Shown: positions 1 through 8,975 of the stretch, one piece after another
Layout of the letters: the number at the start of each line of letters is the position of its first letter
How positions within the stretch are numbered: position 1 is the stretch's first letter
Source of the DNA: Acidovorax sp.
GTDB lineage: Bacteria > Pseudomonadota > Gammaproteobacteria > Burkholderiales > Burkholderiaceae_C
Direction: 5' to 3'
Assembly (NCBI GenBank): GCA_030692685.1
Contig: JAUXZO010000013.1
Location: 1-64,000, forward strand
DNA: 64,000 bases
Notes under the pieces: generated by a model
Seen by the model: the letters and a program-made list of their open reading frames with translations, nothing else
Databases searched by the model: none
What the model was told of the DNA's origin: nothing
Made by a program: the position numbers and the translations under genes

Positions 1-795
1 CACAGGCACGTCGCACGCGGTTTGGCGCGACATCACGCCGCCATTGCTCTGCACGATGAGCAGTTCGCCGCCAAAGCCCTGCGTGCGCAGGTCGCCTTCG
101 AGCCGCTCCAGGTAGTTGCCCACCACGGGCTGCAGGGCGGCGTTGAGGGTGGCGGTGGAGCAGCGCTCGAACTCGCGGATCTCGGGCAGCACCTCGCTGG
201 CGGCTGTCACATGCGGGTTGGGCCAGAGGCTGCGCACGGCGGCCACAGCGGCTTGCTCGTTGGCGGGGTTGGCGTAGGTGTTGATGAAAAACACGCACAC
301 CGCCTCGCAGCCCGCGTCCAGCAAGGCCTGGGCCTGGGCCTTGACCTGTTCGATGTCCACCGGGGTGTGCACCGTGCCATCGGCCAGCACGCGCTCGTCC
401 ACTTCGAGGCGCAGGTTACGCGGCACGATGGGCTCGAAGCTGCCGCGCAGGCCCCAGGTCTGGGGGCGGTCGCGGCGGCGCATCTCCAGCACATCGCGAA
501 AACCGCGCGTGGTGATGATGCCGGTACGCGCCACCTTGCGCTCCAGCAGCGCATTGGTGCCCACGGTGGTGCCGTGCACGATGGTGGCGATCTGCGCGGC
601 CGAGTCGGCCACGCGCGCCACGCCATTCATGAAGCCGCGCGCCTCCTCACCCCGGGTGCTGGGCACCTTGACGATGCGGGCACTGCCATCACGCTCGTCC
701 AAGACGAACAGATCGGTGAAGGTGCCACCCACGTCCACGCCGACCACAAACGACGCTTTCTCCGAATCCTTTTCCGAAACCTTGACGCTGCTCAT
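1..795 (-). CDS. hyuA: Hydantoinase/oxoprolinase subunit A (HyuA), C-terminus cut off by window edge
   Basis: Only the first 265 codons are inside the window; the rest lies to the left. The protein starts at an ATG (793-795) that overlaps the TGA of hyuB, so the two are translationally coupled. Residues 21-28 read DVGGTFTD, the phosphate-binding signature of the ASKHA-like ATPase fold in HyuA, 5-oxoprolinase and acetone/acetophenone carboxylase alpha-type subunits. A second conserved stretch, HGTTVGTNALLER, follows near residue 70. Members use ATP to activate an amide, lactam or ketone together with the HyuB subunit in the cytoplasm. The substrate cannot be read from the sequence; 5-oxoproline, hydantoin, caprolactam-like lactams or a carboxylase role are all possible. 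Last gene visible in the minus-strand operon that begins with the GntR regulator. Confidence 0.9.
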   Translation of the reverse strand, partial: MSSVKVSEKDSEKASFVVGVDVGGTFTDLFVLDERDGSARIVKVPSTRGEEARGFMNGVARVADSAAQIATIVHGTTVGTNALLERKVARTGIITTRGFRDVLEMRRRDRPQTWGLRGSFEPIVPRNLRLEVDERVLADGTVHTPVDIEQVKAQAQALLDAGCEAVCVFFINTYANPANEQAAVAAVRSLWPNPHVTAASEVLPEIREFERCSTATLNAALQPVVGNYLERLEGDLRTQGFGGELLIVQSNGGVMSRQTACDVPV

Positions 796-2507
796 TCCTT
801 GCCTTTCGCTGCATTCAATGCGGTTGGGGCGCTCACATAGCCCATCGCCAGATCTTTCTCACGCGCCGCCGCAGTCCGCGCACTGGGCGCGCCATAGCCG
901 CCGCCACCGGGGGTTTCCAGCCGCACGCGTTCGCCGTGCTTCAAGCGGATACCGATCATCTTGGAGCGCATGGGCGGTTGCTTCCATTCACTATCGTTTT
1001 CATAGCTAAAAACGTTCATGGAACCTGCGCTACCGCCCGAAATACCTTGGGGTGCGGCCTTGCCGCGCTCGCCAAAGATGAACACCTCGGCGTCCTGCTC
1101 CAGCAGCTCGATCTCGTAGATAGCGCCCAGGCCGCCCCGGTGCTGGCCGTCGCCGCCCGAATCGGGCCGCAGCGCCCACTGGGTGAATCGCACGGGGTAA
1201 GCGGCTTCCAGAATTTCGAGCGGCGGGATGGTGGCGGTGGAGATGGGTGCGTTGCCGTGGCTCAGGCCGTCGCCATCGCTGTGCCCGCCGTGGCCACCGC
1301 CGAAAAAGCTGAACATCACCCAGCGCTGGCCCTTGCGCGCGGCGTCTGTTCGGTGGCCAGCTATGGACAGCGCATTGATGGTGCCGTACGCCTGGGCCAT
1401 GGCGCGCTTCGGATCGGCCAACGCGGTGGCGCTGAAGATCACGTCGATCATGCGCAGGATGGTCTCGGTGTAGCCACCCACCGGGCGGGGCCGCGCGGCG
1501 CTGATGACCAGGCCGTCAGGCAGCACAAACTCCACCGCGTCCAACACGCCCGCGTTGGCGGGCACATCGGGAAACAAGTGCTTGAGCGCCACGTAGCACG
1601 CCGCAATTGCGGTAGCGCGCGAGATGTTCACCGGCCCCGCGCACTGCGGTGAGGTGCGCGAGAAGTCGAGTGTCAGGCGCTCGCCCTTCACTGTCATGTC
1701 GAGCGCAATGGTCAGCGCCTCGTCTTTGACGCCATCGTTGTCGAGGGTGTCGCTGAAGCTGTAGCAGCCATCGGGCAGTGCCGCAATGTGCGAGCGCATG
1801 AGCTTGACGGCGCGCGTGCGAAGCTCACCCATGGCCTGGTGCACCACGGCGTCGCCGTACTGGTCCAGCAGGTCGTGCAGGCGGCGCTGGCCCAGGTCCA
1901 GCGCGGCCAGTTGACCGTTCAGGTCACCCCACAGGCTGTCGGGCAGGCGGGTGTTGGCCTTCAGGATCGCCAGCACGTCGTCATCAAACACGCCGCTGCG
2001 CACGATGCGAACGGGCGGGATCTGCACCGCTTCTTGCCAGCATTCGGTGGCGGCCGGGTTGTAGTTGCCGGGCACGTTGCCGCCCACGTCGTGCCAGTGC
2101 GCCGCCGATGCCAAAAAGCAATACAGCTTGCCGTGGCGAAAGAAAGGGCGCACCAGCTTGAAGTCGTTGGCGTGCGTGCCGCCTTCGTAGGGGTCGTTGA
2201 ACAGCCAAGTGTCGCCCGCCGTGATGCCGCCGCGTTCGGCAGCCACGCGCATGGCTGCGCGCACAGCAAACGCCATGGCGCCCACAAACACGGGCAGGCC
2301 CGACTTGCCCTGCACCAGGGTGTCGCCACTGATGGCGTCATAAAGGCCATGGCACGCATCGTGTGCCTCGGCAATGATGGGGTTGAACGCGCTGCGGTAC
2401 AGCGTGGCGTCCATCTCGTCGGCGATCTGCTCCAGGCGGCCGCGCAAAACGGCCAGGGTGACGGGGTCCATGGATGAGGTAGTCGTGGGGGTGTCTTTTT
2501 CAGCCAT
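792..2507 (-). CDS. hyuB: Hydantoinase/oxoprolinase subunit B (HyuB)
   Basis: 571 residues, matching the hydantoinase B/HyuB family. The start was set at the ATG at 2507 because AAGGAGG lies 6-7 nt upstream; this ATG overlaps the end of the dehydratase small-subunit gene by 8 bases, and longer versions would run further into it. The N-terminus (DPVTLAVLRGRLEQIADEM) and the C-terminal TPGGGGYG motif are characteristic. The family couples ATP hydrolysis in subunit A to ring opening or carboxylation. Residues around 500-515, encoded near 985-1017, look unlike the usual loop and resemble half of the dispersed AGCGCT-type repeat seen elsewhere in the window. The 3' end overlaps the start of hyuA. 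Function of the family is certain; the substrate is unknown. Confidence 0.92.
   Translation of the reverse strand: MAEKDTPTTTSSMDPVTLAVLRGRLEQIADEMDATLYRSAFNPIIAEAHDACHGLYDAISGDTLVQGKSGLPVFVGAMAFAVRAAMRVAAERGGITAGDTWLFNDPYEGGTHANDFKLVRPFFRHGKLYCFLASAAHWHDVGGNVPGNYNPAATECWQEAVQIPPVRIVRSGVFDDDVLAILKANTRLPDSLWGDLNGQLAALDLGQRRLHDLLDQYGDAVVHQAMGELRTRAVKLMRSHIAALPDGCYSFSDTLDNDGVKDEALTIALDMTVKGERLTLDFSRTSPQCAGPVNISRATAIAACYVALKHLFPDVPANAGVLDAVEFVLPDGLVISAARPRPVGGYTETILRMIDVIFSATALADPKRAMAQAYGTINALSIAGHRTDAARKGQRWVMFSFFGGGHGGHSDGDGLSHGNAPISTATIPPLEILEAAYPVRFTQWALRPDSGGDGQHRGGLGAIYEIELLEQDAEVFIFGERGKAAPQGISGGSAGSMNVFSYENDSEWKQPPMRSKMIGIRLKHGERVRLETPGGGGYGAPSARTAAAREKDLAMGYVSAPTALNAAKGKE
992..1013. repeat. 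Possible half copy of the AGCGCT-type dispersed repeat inside hyuB
   Basis: The plus strand reads ACTATCGTTTTCATAGCTA, close to the left half of the intact copy at 40473-40536 (ACTATCTTTTTTATAGCTA). The palindromic right half is missing. It falls in a stretch coding for a probable surface loop in HyuB just before the conserved C-terminal region. This is similarity by eye over about 20 bases, so chance or decay are both possible. Confidence 0.3.
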
Positions 2508-3009
2508 TGATGGCCTCCTTGCCAAAGCGGGTGCGCAGCTGGTTCAGCAAACCGCCAGCGCGCACCATGTCCATGAGAAACGGGGGAATCGGGTCGCAGG
2601 CCAGCGCCTGGCCCTGCGGCGTGATGACGGCGGGGGCCTGCCAGTCGAGGGTGACGGCATCGCCCTCGCCCAGTGCATCCACCGCATCGGCCTCAGCGCA
2701 AGTCAGCAGCAGCAGGCCCAGGTTGAAGGCGTTGCGAAAGAACAGACCGCTGAACGACGGTGCGATGACCGCCACGATGCCCAGCCGCACCAGCACGGCA
2801 GCCGCCTGCTCGCGCGAGGAACCAATGCCGAAGTTGGCCCCAGCCACGATCACGTCGCCCTTGCGGACGCCGCTCACGAACTCGGGGCGCACAGATTCGA
2901 GGCAATGGCGCGCCAGCACATCCAGACCGTGCTTCATGGCGTGGCCGGGGGCCAGCACATCGGTGTCGATGTCGGCGCCCAGTTTCCAGACGCGGTGGGT
3001 GTTTGTCAT
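2500..3009 (-). CDS. Aconitase-superfamily hydro-lyase, small subunit (LeuD-like)
   Basis: 169 residues, the usual size of the separate small (swivelling) subunit of isopropylmalate dehydratase, homoaconitase and related hydratases of the archaeal type. It carries the N-terminal motif DIDTDVLAP and the substrate-loop motif NFGIGSSREQA near residues 59-69. The ATG overlaps the stop of the large-subunit gene (ATGA arrangement), and its own 3' end overlaps hyuB. Probably binds the large subunit and interconverts a hydroxy acid and an unsaturated acid by water addition or elimination. It is unlikely to be the leucine-pathway enzyme because it sits in a transport and catabolism operon without leuB or leuA. 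Maleate-type, citraconate-type or dimethylmaleate-type hydratase are alternatives. Confidence 0.85.
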   Translation of the reverse strand: MTNTHRVWKLGADIDTDVLAPGHAMKHGLDVLARHCLESVRPEFVSGVRKGDVIVAGANFGIGSSREQAAAVLVRLGIVAVIAPSFSGLFFRNAFNLGLLLLTCAEADAVDALGEGDAVTLDWQAPAVITPQGQALACDPIPPFLMDMVRAGGLLNQLRTRFGKEAING

Positions 3010-4295
3010 GCCAACACTTCTCTCGGGTCGGTGATAAAGCCGCGCAGCGCTGAGGCAGCCACCGTGTAGGGCGACGCCAGATACACCTGCGCGGTGGCCG
3101 AGCCCATGCGGCCCTTGAAGTTGCGCGCCGTGCTGGAGATGACGGTGGTGTGGTCGCCCACCGTGTCACCGTAGCCCGCGCAGGCGCCGCAAGTGGTGGG
3201 GAACAACTCCGCCCCTGCGTCCTGCAGCACCTGCAGAATGCCTTCAGCCCGCGCGGCAGTTTGGTCTTGCTGACTGGCGGGAGCCACCATCAGCCGCACG
3301 CCGCTGGCTACCCGCTGGCCGCGCAGCACGGTGGCGGCGGCACGCAAATCGTCCAGCTTGGCACCGGTGCAGGCCCCGATGTAAGCCACGTCAATCGCCT
3401 GTCCTGCGTGGTGCGCCACCGGCGCGGCATTGGCCGGGCTGTGCGGTGCGGCCACCTGGGGCGTGAGGGTGGTGGCGTCGAACGCATGGCACGTGAGGGC
3501 GGCGCCTTCGTCGGTGCACCAGGCGTCCAGCCCCTGCAGGTCCGCGTCAGGCACACCTGCAGCCAACAGCCAGTCGCGCGTGGTGGCGTCGGGGGCAATC
3601 AGCCCTGCTTGCGCGCCCAGCTCGGCACTCATGTTCGACAGGGTCATGCGTTCCTGCATGCTGAGCGCCTGCACGGCTGGGCCTGCAAACTCCACAGCCT
3701 GGTACTGGCCACCGTTCATGCCAAAGCGGCCAATCATGTGCAGCATCATGTCCTTGGCTGTGACGCCCGTGCCCAGTTGGCCGCTCCAGTGCATCTGCAG
3801 GGTGTGGGGCACACGCAGCCAGATCTCGCCGGTGACGACCACGCCCAGCATTTCTGTGTTGCCGATGCCAAACATGTATGCGCCAAAGGCCCCGCCAGTA
3901 GGGGAGTGCGAATCGCCCCCCACACAAAACATGCCGGGGCGGATGTGGCCGTGCTGCGGCACCACCACGTGACAGATTCCCTGCCCGTCGTACACATGGG
4001 GCAGGTCTTGCTCGCGCGCCCAGTCACGCGCGATGCGCACGATGCGACGGGATTCTTCGTCGCGCTCGGGCAGGTAATGGTCCATGACGAGAACGACGCG
4101 GGATTTGTCCCATATCTGCGCGCCCAGCTCGTCGAGCATGGGCTTCAAACGACGAGGGCCGGACGAATCGTGGAACATGGCCAGGTCGACCCGGCAGTTG
4201 ACGATGTCACCGGGCGTGACGCTGGCGCGGCCGCTGGCGCGAGCCACCAGCTTTTGCGCCAGGGTGCTGGGGCCACTGGAAGGCATGGTGGTCAT
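3006..4295 (-). CDS. Aconitase-superfamily hydro-lyase, large subunit (LeuC-like)
   Basis: 429 residues, the size of the archaeal-type isopropylmalate dehydratase/homoaconitase large subunit. The likely 4Fe-4S ligands are Cys in IGACTGAKLDDL and the two Cys in TTCGACAGYG. Conserved SHSPTGGAFG and IGNTEML motifs are also present. In leucine-pathway and aconitase enzymes the first motif is usually CTN; here it is CTGAK, which fits a catabolic or uncharacterised subgroup. The start is 4 bp after the stop of the ABC ATPase gene and the stop overlaps the small-subunit start, so transport and dehydration are co-expressed. A cytoplasmic hydratase or dehydratase acting on a dicarboxylic or tricarboxylic acid is expected; the exact substrate is not recognisable. 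Confidence 0.85.
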   Translation of the reverse strand: MTTMPSSGPSTLAQKLVARASGRASVTPGDIVNCRVDLAMFHDSSGPRRLKPMLDELGAQIWDKSRVVLVMDHYLPERDEESRRIVRIARDWAREQDLPHVYDGQGICHVVVPQHGHIRPGMFCVGGDSHSPTGGAFGAYMFGIGNTEMLGVVVTGEIWLRVPHTLQMHWSGQLGTGVTAKDMMLHMIGRFGMNGGQYQAVEFAGPAVQALSMQERMTLSNMSAELGAQAGLIAPDATTRDWLLAAGVPDADLQGLDAWCTDEGAALTCHAFDATTLTPQVAAPHSPANAAPVAHHAGQAIDVAYIGACTGAKLDDLRAAATVLRGQRVASGVRLMVAPASQQDQTAARAEGILQVLQDAGAELFPTTCGACAGYGDTVGDHTTVISSTARNFKGRMGSATAQVYLASPYTVAASALRGFITDPREVLA

Positions 4296-4299
4296 GCAG

Positions 4300-5034
4300 C
4301 TACAGGCCCAGGTACGCGCGGCGCAGGTCGTCGCTGCGCAGCAACTCGTCCGGCGCGCCCGAGAAGCGGATGCTGCCGTTTTCCATCACATAGGCGCGGT
4401 CCGCAATCTCCAGCGACTGCCCCACGTTTTGCTCGACCAGCAGCACAGCGAGACCGGTGGATCGCAGTTGACGAATGAGGCCGAACATCTCTTCGACCAA
4501 CAGCGGTGACAGGCCCAGCGATGGCTCGTCCAGAATCAACAGGCGCGGCTCGGCCATCAGGCCCCGGCCAATGGCCAGCATCTGCTGCTCGCCGCCGCTC
4601 ATGGTGCCGGCGAGCTGTGTGGTGCGTTCCTTCAGGCGCGGAAAGGTGGTGAACACTTTGTCGATGTTCTCGGCCCGGCGCTCGCGGGCGCGGGTGAAGC
4701 TGCCCAAGGCCAGGTTCTCCAGCACGTTGAGGTTGGGGAAAATCTTGCGCCCCTCGGGCACCTGGATCAACCCTGCCTTGACCACCTGCGTGTAGTGCGC
4801 GCCACTGAGGTCGGCACCGTCGAACGCCACCCTGCCCTGCCAGGCCTTGTAAATGCCACAGACCACGTTGTTGAGCGTGGACTTTCCCGCACCGTTGCTT
4901 CCCAGCAGCGCAACGGTCTCGCCGGGATGGACGTGCAGGTCCACACCGCGCAACACCTCGACGCGGCCGTAGCCGCCACGCAGGCCCTGAATGTCCAGCA
5001 GGGGCGTGGTCTTCAAGGATTCCGTCGCACTCAT
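4300..5034 (-). CDS. livF: Branched-chain-type ABC transporter ATP-binding protein (LivF-like)
   Basis: 244 residues from the ATG at 5034, which overlaps the TGA of the LivG-like gene (ATGA). Walker A is GSNGAGKST, the ABC signature MSGGEQQ and Walker B LLILDEPSLGLSP. The downstream VEQN and short C-terminus are typical of LivF rather than LivG. Together with the LivG-like protein it powers import through the LivHM permease pair at the inner membrane. An extension upstream of the chosen start would lie within livG in another frame and has no conserved content. Confidence 0.93.
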   Translation of the reverse strand: MSATESLKTTPLLDIQGLRGGYGRVEVLRGVDLHVHPGETVALLGSNGAGKSTLNNVVCGIYKAWQGRVAFDGADLSGAHYTQVVKAGLIQVPEGRKIFPNLNVLENLALGSFTRARERRAENIDKVFTTFPRLKERTTQLAGTMSGGEQQMLAIGRGLMAEPRLLILDEPSLGLSPLLVEEMFGLIRQLRSTGLAVLLVEQNVGQSLEIADRAYVMENGSIRFSGAPDELLRSDDLRRAYLGL

Positions 5035-5792
5035 GCCGCCACTCCCTGCGCTGCGGCGCGCAGCCGCGCGGCCGTGCCGTGCCCTAGGTAGGCCTCGATC
5101 ACACGCTCGTCGGCCGTGACGTGCGCCGGGCTGCCCTGCGCAATCAACTGACCCTGGGCCAAAACCCACACATGCTCGGCCAGGTTCATTACGGCCTGCA
5201 TGACGTGTTCGATCATCAGCACCGTCACACCGCCATCGGCAATGCCGCGCACCACGGGAATCATCTCGGCAATCTCCTGGGGGTTAAGGCCTGCCAGCAC
5301 TTCGTCGAGCAGCAGCAGCCGGGGCTGGGTGGCCAGCGCACGGGCCAGCTCCAGCCGTTTGCGGCCCGCCACCGTAAGGTCGGCAGCAGGCTTGTCGAGC
5401 TGCGCCGACAGGCCCACGCGGGCGGCGACGTCGGTAGCCAGCGCCAGCGCGGCGCGGCGGTTGGGTTCTTTCAGGTGCGCGCCCACGGCGATGTTTTCGC
5501 GAACGGTCTGCGCTGCAAAGGGCTGGACGATCTGGAACGTGCGGGTCATGCCCAGCCGGGCATTCACATGCGGCGCCTGGCCGGTGATGTCGTGGCCCGC
5601 AAGGTGCACGGTGCCGGTGTCAGGCCGGACAAAGCCCGACATGAGGGCAAACAGCGTGGTCTTGCCCGCGCCGTTGGGCCCAATCAGCGCCGTCAGCGAG
5701 CCTTCGGGCACGGTCAGGCTCACGTTTTGCACCGCTTTGAGGCCGCCAAACGACTTGCTCAGGCCATTGAGTTGCAACAGGTCATTTGCCAT
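5031..5792 (-). CDS. livG: Branched-chain-type ABC transporter ATP-binding protein (LivG-like)
   Basis: 253 residues. The start at 5792 has GGGAGG just upstream and overlaps the 3' end of the LivM-like gene by 11 bases. Walker A is GPNGAGKTT and Walker B LLLLDEVLAGLNP. The signature region reads LTVAGRKRLELARAL instead of the usual LSGGQ-type motif; this replacement (T/S-x-A/G-x-R/Q-K) is normal for LivG homologues in Burkholderiales. It forms the nucleotide-binding pair with the LivF-like protein. Confidence 0.93.
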   Translation of the reverse strand: MANDLLQLNGLSKSFGGLKAVQNVSLTVPEGSLTALIGPNGAGKTTLFALMSGFVRPDTGTVHLAGHDITGQAPHVNARLGMTRTFQIVQPFAAQTVRENIAVGAHLKEPNRRAALALATDVAARVGLSAQLDKPAADLTVAGRKRLELARALATQPRLLLLDEVLAGLNPQEIAEMIPVVRGIADGGVTVLMIEHVMQAVMNLAEHVWVLAQGQLIAQGSPAHVTADERVIEAYLGHGTAARLRAAAQGVAA

Positions 5793-6753
5793 TGCGGCCT
5801 CCCGAGCGTTTCCACACCGCAATCACCGACTGCCCGATGCCCGCAATGCCGCGTGGCAAAAACATGACGATCAGCACCAGCACCACGCCGTAAATCACCA
5901 TGTTGATGCCCGGCAGCTGGCCAAACAGGTTGCGCGTGACATCGGCCAGCACATGCAGCACCAGCGCGCCCAGCACCGGGCCCCACACGGTACCGATGCC
6001 GCCCACGATGGCAGCCACCAAAGCTTCTACCGACGTGACCGAACCGTAGGCAATGGCCGGGTCGATGTACTGGAACACCTGCACATAAAACGCACCCGCT
6101 GCGCCCATGAACCCAGCCGACAGTGCAATGGCACCCATCTTCACGTTGAAGGGGTTCACGCCGATGGCTCGTGCGGCGTCTTCGTTGTCTCGCACGGCCT
6201 GCAGCCAGGCGCCAAAGCGCGAGTTCTTGAGCCACCAGCTCACCAGCAGCGCCAGCGTGACCAGGGCCAGGATCAAAAACACATAGCCTTTGCGCGATCC
6301 GAACTGCATGTTGGAGAGCGACTCGCTGAGCGGCAGCATCAGCCCGACGCCTGCACCGGTAAAGGGCACCGACAGCGCCAGAATGCGGAACACCTCCGCA
6401 AACGCCAACGTGACAAGCGCAAAGTACGAGCCCTTGAGCCCGTAGCGAAACGACAACCCGCCCACAAACAAGCCCACCAGCGCACTGCCCACCACAGCCA
6501 TGGGCAAGGCCACCCAAGGGTTGATACCGCCCTGCATTTGCGCAATGGCCTGGATGTAGGCACCCGTGCCAAAGAACAAGGCATGGCCAAACGAAAACTG
6601 CCCACCAAACCCGCCCAGGATGTTCCAGGCCTGGGCCAGCAAGGCCGCGTAAAGCGCCATCATCACGAAGTTGAGCAGCACGCCCGATTCCGAAATGCCG
6701 GTGACAGCAGCCACGACGGCCGCAAACAATCCAATGGTCCAGAGTTGCTTCAC
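5782..6753 (-). CDS. livM: Branched-chain-type ABC transporter permease (LivM-like)
   Basis: 323 residues starting at a GTG (6751-6753) that overlaps the TGA of the LivH-like gene. The protein begins VKQLWTIGLF and has about eight to ten hydrophobic segments. The cytoplasmic coupling motif around VRDNEDAARAIGVN matches LivM. It forms the inner-membrane channel with LivH. An upstream extension in the same frame runs through livH and is not part of the gene. Confidence 0.92.
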   Translation of the reverse strand: MKQLWTIGLFAAVVAAVTGISESGVLLNFVMMALYAALLAQAWNILGGFGGQFSFGHALFFGTGAYIQAIAQMQGGINPWVALPMAVVGSALVGLFVGGLSFRYGLKGSYFALVTLAFAEVFRILALSVPFTGAGVGLMLPLSESLSNMQFGSRKGYVFLILALVTLALLVSWWLKNSRFGAWLQAVRDNEDAARAIGVNPFNVKMGAIALSAGFMGAAGAFYVQVFQYIDPAIAYGSVTSVEALVAAIVGGIGTVWGPVLGALVLHVLADVTRNLFGQLPGINMVIYGVVLVLIVMFLPRGIAGIGQSVIAVWKRSGGRNGK

Positions 6754-7622
6754 GGCTTGGCTCCAAAAAGGCCCTGCGGGCGAAACAGCAACACCGCGAT
6801 GAAGATGGCGAAAATACCGATCTGCCCCAGCGATTCGCCCAGATACAAGCCGCCCAGCGACTCCACCACCCCGATCAACAAGCCGCCCACCAGCGCACCG
6901 GTGAAGCTGCCCATGCCGCCCAGCACCACGATGGTGAAGGCGACCAGCACAAAGCCGCTGCCCACCTGCGGGTTCACGTAATAGGCAGGTAGCAAGAAGC
7001 AAGCGGCCGCGCCCAGGCAAGCCAGGCCAATGCCAAAACTCATGGCGTAGACATGGTCCACGTTGATGCCCATGAGCTTGGCGCCATGCTTTTCACGCGC
7101 CACGGCTCGGATGGCACGGCCCAGGTCTGTTTTGCCCACGATCCACAGCAGCACGCCAGACACCACCAGCGCCCCGGCAAAGGCCACCAGTTTGGGCAGC
7201 GCGATCATGGCGGGCCCTATGGCCACTGTGGTCAGGGTGTACGACGTTTCAATGGTGCGGGTGTCTGACTTGAAGAACAGCAGCGCCAGGTTCTCCATCA
7301 CGATGGAGATGCCCAACGTGACGAGCAGGATGTTCTCGTCCTTGCCGTGGCTGGCGCGGTTGATGACCAGGCGTTGCAATGCGTAACCCAGCGCAAACAT
7401 GCCGGGGACCAGGACAGGCAAAGCCAGATAAGGGTCCAGCCCGAAGTGCTGCTTGAGCAGGTACACCGCATACAGCGCCAGCATCAGCGATGCGCCATGC
7501 GCAAAGTTGATGATGTGCAGCACGCCGTAGATCAACGTGAGGCCGAGCGCGATCAGTGCATACACCGCGCCCGTCGTCAGGCCGTTCAGAAGGGAGGGAA
7601 AGAGGATGCTGAGCTCAAACAT
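6750..7622 (-). CDS. livH: Branched-chain-type ABC transporter permease (LivH-like)
   Basis: 290 residues from the ATG at 7622 (MFELSILFPSLLNG). The LivH signature YALIALGLTLIYGVLHIINFAHG is present at the N-terminus, followed by multiple membrane helices and the coupling motif RAVAREKHGAKLMGIN. A gap of 96 bp separates it from the binding-protein gene, the largest gap within the operon apart from that between the binding-protein and regulator genes, and could allow differential expression. Confidence 0.92.
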   Translation of the reverse strand: MFELSILFPSLLNGLTTGAVYALIALGLTLIYGVLHIINFAHGASLMLALYAVYLLKQHFGLDPYLALPVLVPGMFALGYALQRLVINRASHGKDENILLVTLGISIVMENLALLFFKSDTRTIETSYTLTTVAIGPAMIALPKLVAFAGALVVSGVLLWIVGKTDLGRAIRAVAREKHGAKLMGINVDHVYAMSFGIGLACLGAAACFLLPAYYVNPQVGSGFVLVAFTIVVLGGMGSFTGALVGGLLIGVVESLGGLYLGESLGQIGIFAIFIAVLLFRPQGLFGAKP

Positions 7623-7718
7623 GGGTGGGGGCCCGGTTTTCAGGCAAAGGCGCGGCCCGGCACCAGGGTTTCTGGCGCCTTGCTGGCCCATGCGTGAATG
7701 GCCGGTGAGTGAGTGGGT

Positions 7719-8921
7719 TCAGGCCTTCAGCGGAAAGAGCGGGTCCGCTTCGCGGTAGTCGCGCGGGATGATGACCTTGATGTCTTTGTTGAGCACCTGG
7801 GTCATGAGCGGCTGGGCGCCCTGGTTCTGGCCATTGACGAATTTGGTGGCGCCGTACGGCATGATGTGGTCGGCAAACGTGCTCTTTTCGAGCGCGTCGA
7901 TAATGGCAGCGCGGTCCATCGATTTGGCCCGCTCCAGCGCATCGGCCAGCAGCCACATGGACGTATAGGTCATGAACAGCTCGTAGCTGAAGAACAGGCC
8001 CTTGGCCTCCACGCGCTTCTTGAGGTCTTGCGCGCGCTTGTCCTTGGGGTTGAACCAGTGGTTGCAGTCGATGATGCCGTTGGCCGCGTCCGGGAACTCC
8101 TTGACGAATTTGTAGCTCGATGCTGCGCCGCCCAGTACCGAATAGATGGCCTTGGGTGTGACCTTTTGCTGCTGCATGGTGCGCACCAGCAGCGCGTATT
8201 CGTTGTAGTAGTTGGCCGGGATCACGATGTCCGGGTTGATGGCCTTCATGCGCAGCACGATGTTGTTGAAGTCGCGCGTGGGGTTGGCGTGTTTGACGAT
8301 TTCCTTGACCTCGTAGCCGTAGCCCGGCAGCTCGCGCGCCAGCAACGCGGCTGTGCCCGAGCCAAACAAAGACTCTTCGTGAATGATCATCACGGTCTTG
8401 GCGGGCTTGCCGGCCGAGGTGTTCAACACGTGCAGATTGGCCACGGCCGTTTCTGCGCATTTTTTGTAGCCGGGGCCAAAACGGAAGGTGTTTTTGAGGC
8501 CCCGCTCCACGATCTGGTCAGCCACACCCACATCCACGATATGCGGCAGGTTGTATTTGGCGGCGGCCTGCGTGGTGGCCAGGCAGATGGCCGATGCGAA
8601 GGCCCCGACCACAGCAGATACGCCTGCCTCGTTCATCTTCTCTATTTCTGCGGCGCCAGCCTGGGGTTGCGACTGGGCGTCACCCAGCAATGCCTCGATC
8701 TTGGCGCCACCCAGGGACTTGATGCCGCCAGCCTTGTTGATGTCCTCGATGGCCATCATCGCGCCCTCACGGCACTGCTGGCCCGAATACGCCAGCGCAC
8801 CGGTCACAGGGTGGAGCACACCGACCTTGACGGTCTTTGCTTGCGCCCCGCCTACCAATGGAAAGGCCATTGCAGACGCTGCAGCGGCCGACTGGGACAT
8901 GAAATGGCGGCGAGTACTCAT
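7719..8921 (-). CDS. Periplasmic amino-acid/amide-type ABC substrate-binding protein (LivK-like)
   Basis: 400 residues. The ATG at 8921 is preferred over the one at 8927 because AGGAG is then 7 nt upstream. The N-terminus has twin arginines (TRRHFM) followed by an Ala-rich hydrophobic stretch ending near AQA, so export by Sec or Tat is expected. The mature part starts KTVKVGVLHPVTGALAYSG, the periplasmic binding protein type 1 fold used for branched-chain amino acids, urea or amides. It captures the substrate for the LivHMGF importer encoded directly downstream. The ligand is unknown; presumably it is what the hydro-lyase and HyuAB enzymes degrade. Confidence 0.92.
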   Translation of the reverse strand: MSTRRHFMSQSAAAASAMAFPLVGGAQAKTVKVGVLHPVTGALAYSGQQCREGAMMAIEDINKAGGIKSLGGAKIEALLGDAQSQPQAGAAEIEKMNEAGVSAVVGAFASAICLATTQAAAKYNLPHIVDVGVADQIVERGLKNTFRFGPGYKKCAETAVANLHVLNTSAGKPAKTVMIIHEESLFGSGTAALLARELPGYGYEVKEIVKHANPTRDFNNIVLRMKAINPDIVIPANYYNEYALLVRTMQQQKVTPKAIYSVLGGAASSYKFVKEFPDAANGIIDCNHWFNPKDKRAQDLKKRVEAKGLFFSYELFMTYTSMWLLADALERAKSMDRAAIIDALEKSTFADHIMPYGATKFVNGQNQGAQPLMTQVLNKDIKVIIPRDYREADPLFPLKA

Positions 8922-8975
8922 GGGCATTCTCCTGGCAAAGGTGGGGTTGGTTTGAGGTAGGGGCGGGAAAAGGAA

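Noticed and set aside
22..840. Long open frame on the plus strand opposite hyuA
   Set aside because: It is the antisense shadow of the strongly conserved HyuA N-terminus; it has no motif and no SD.
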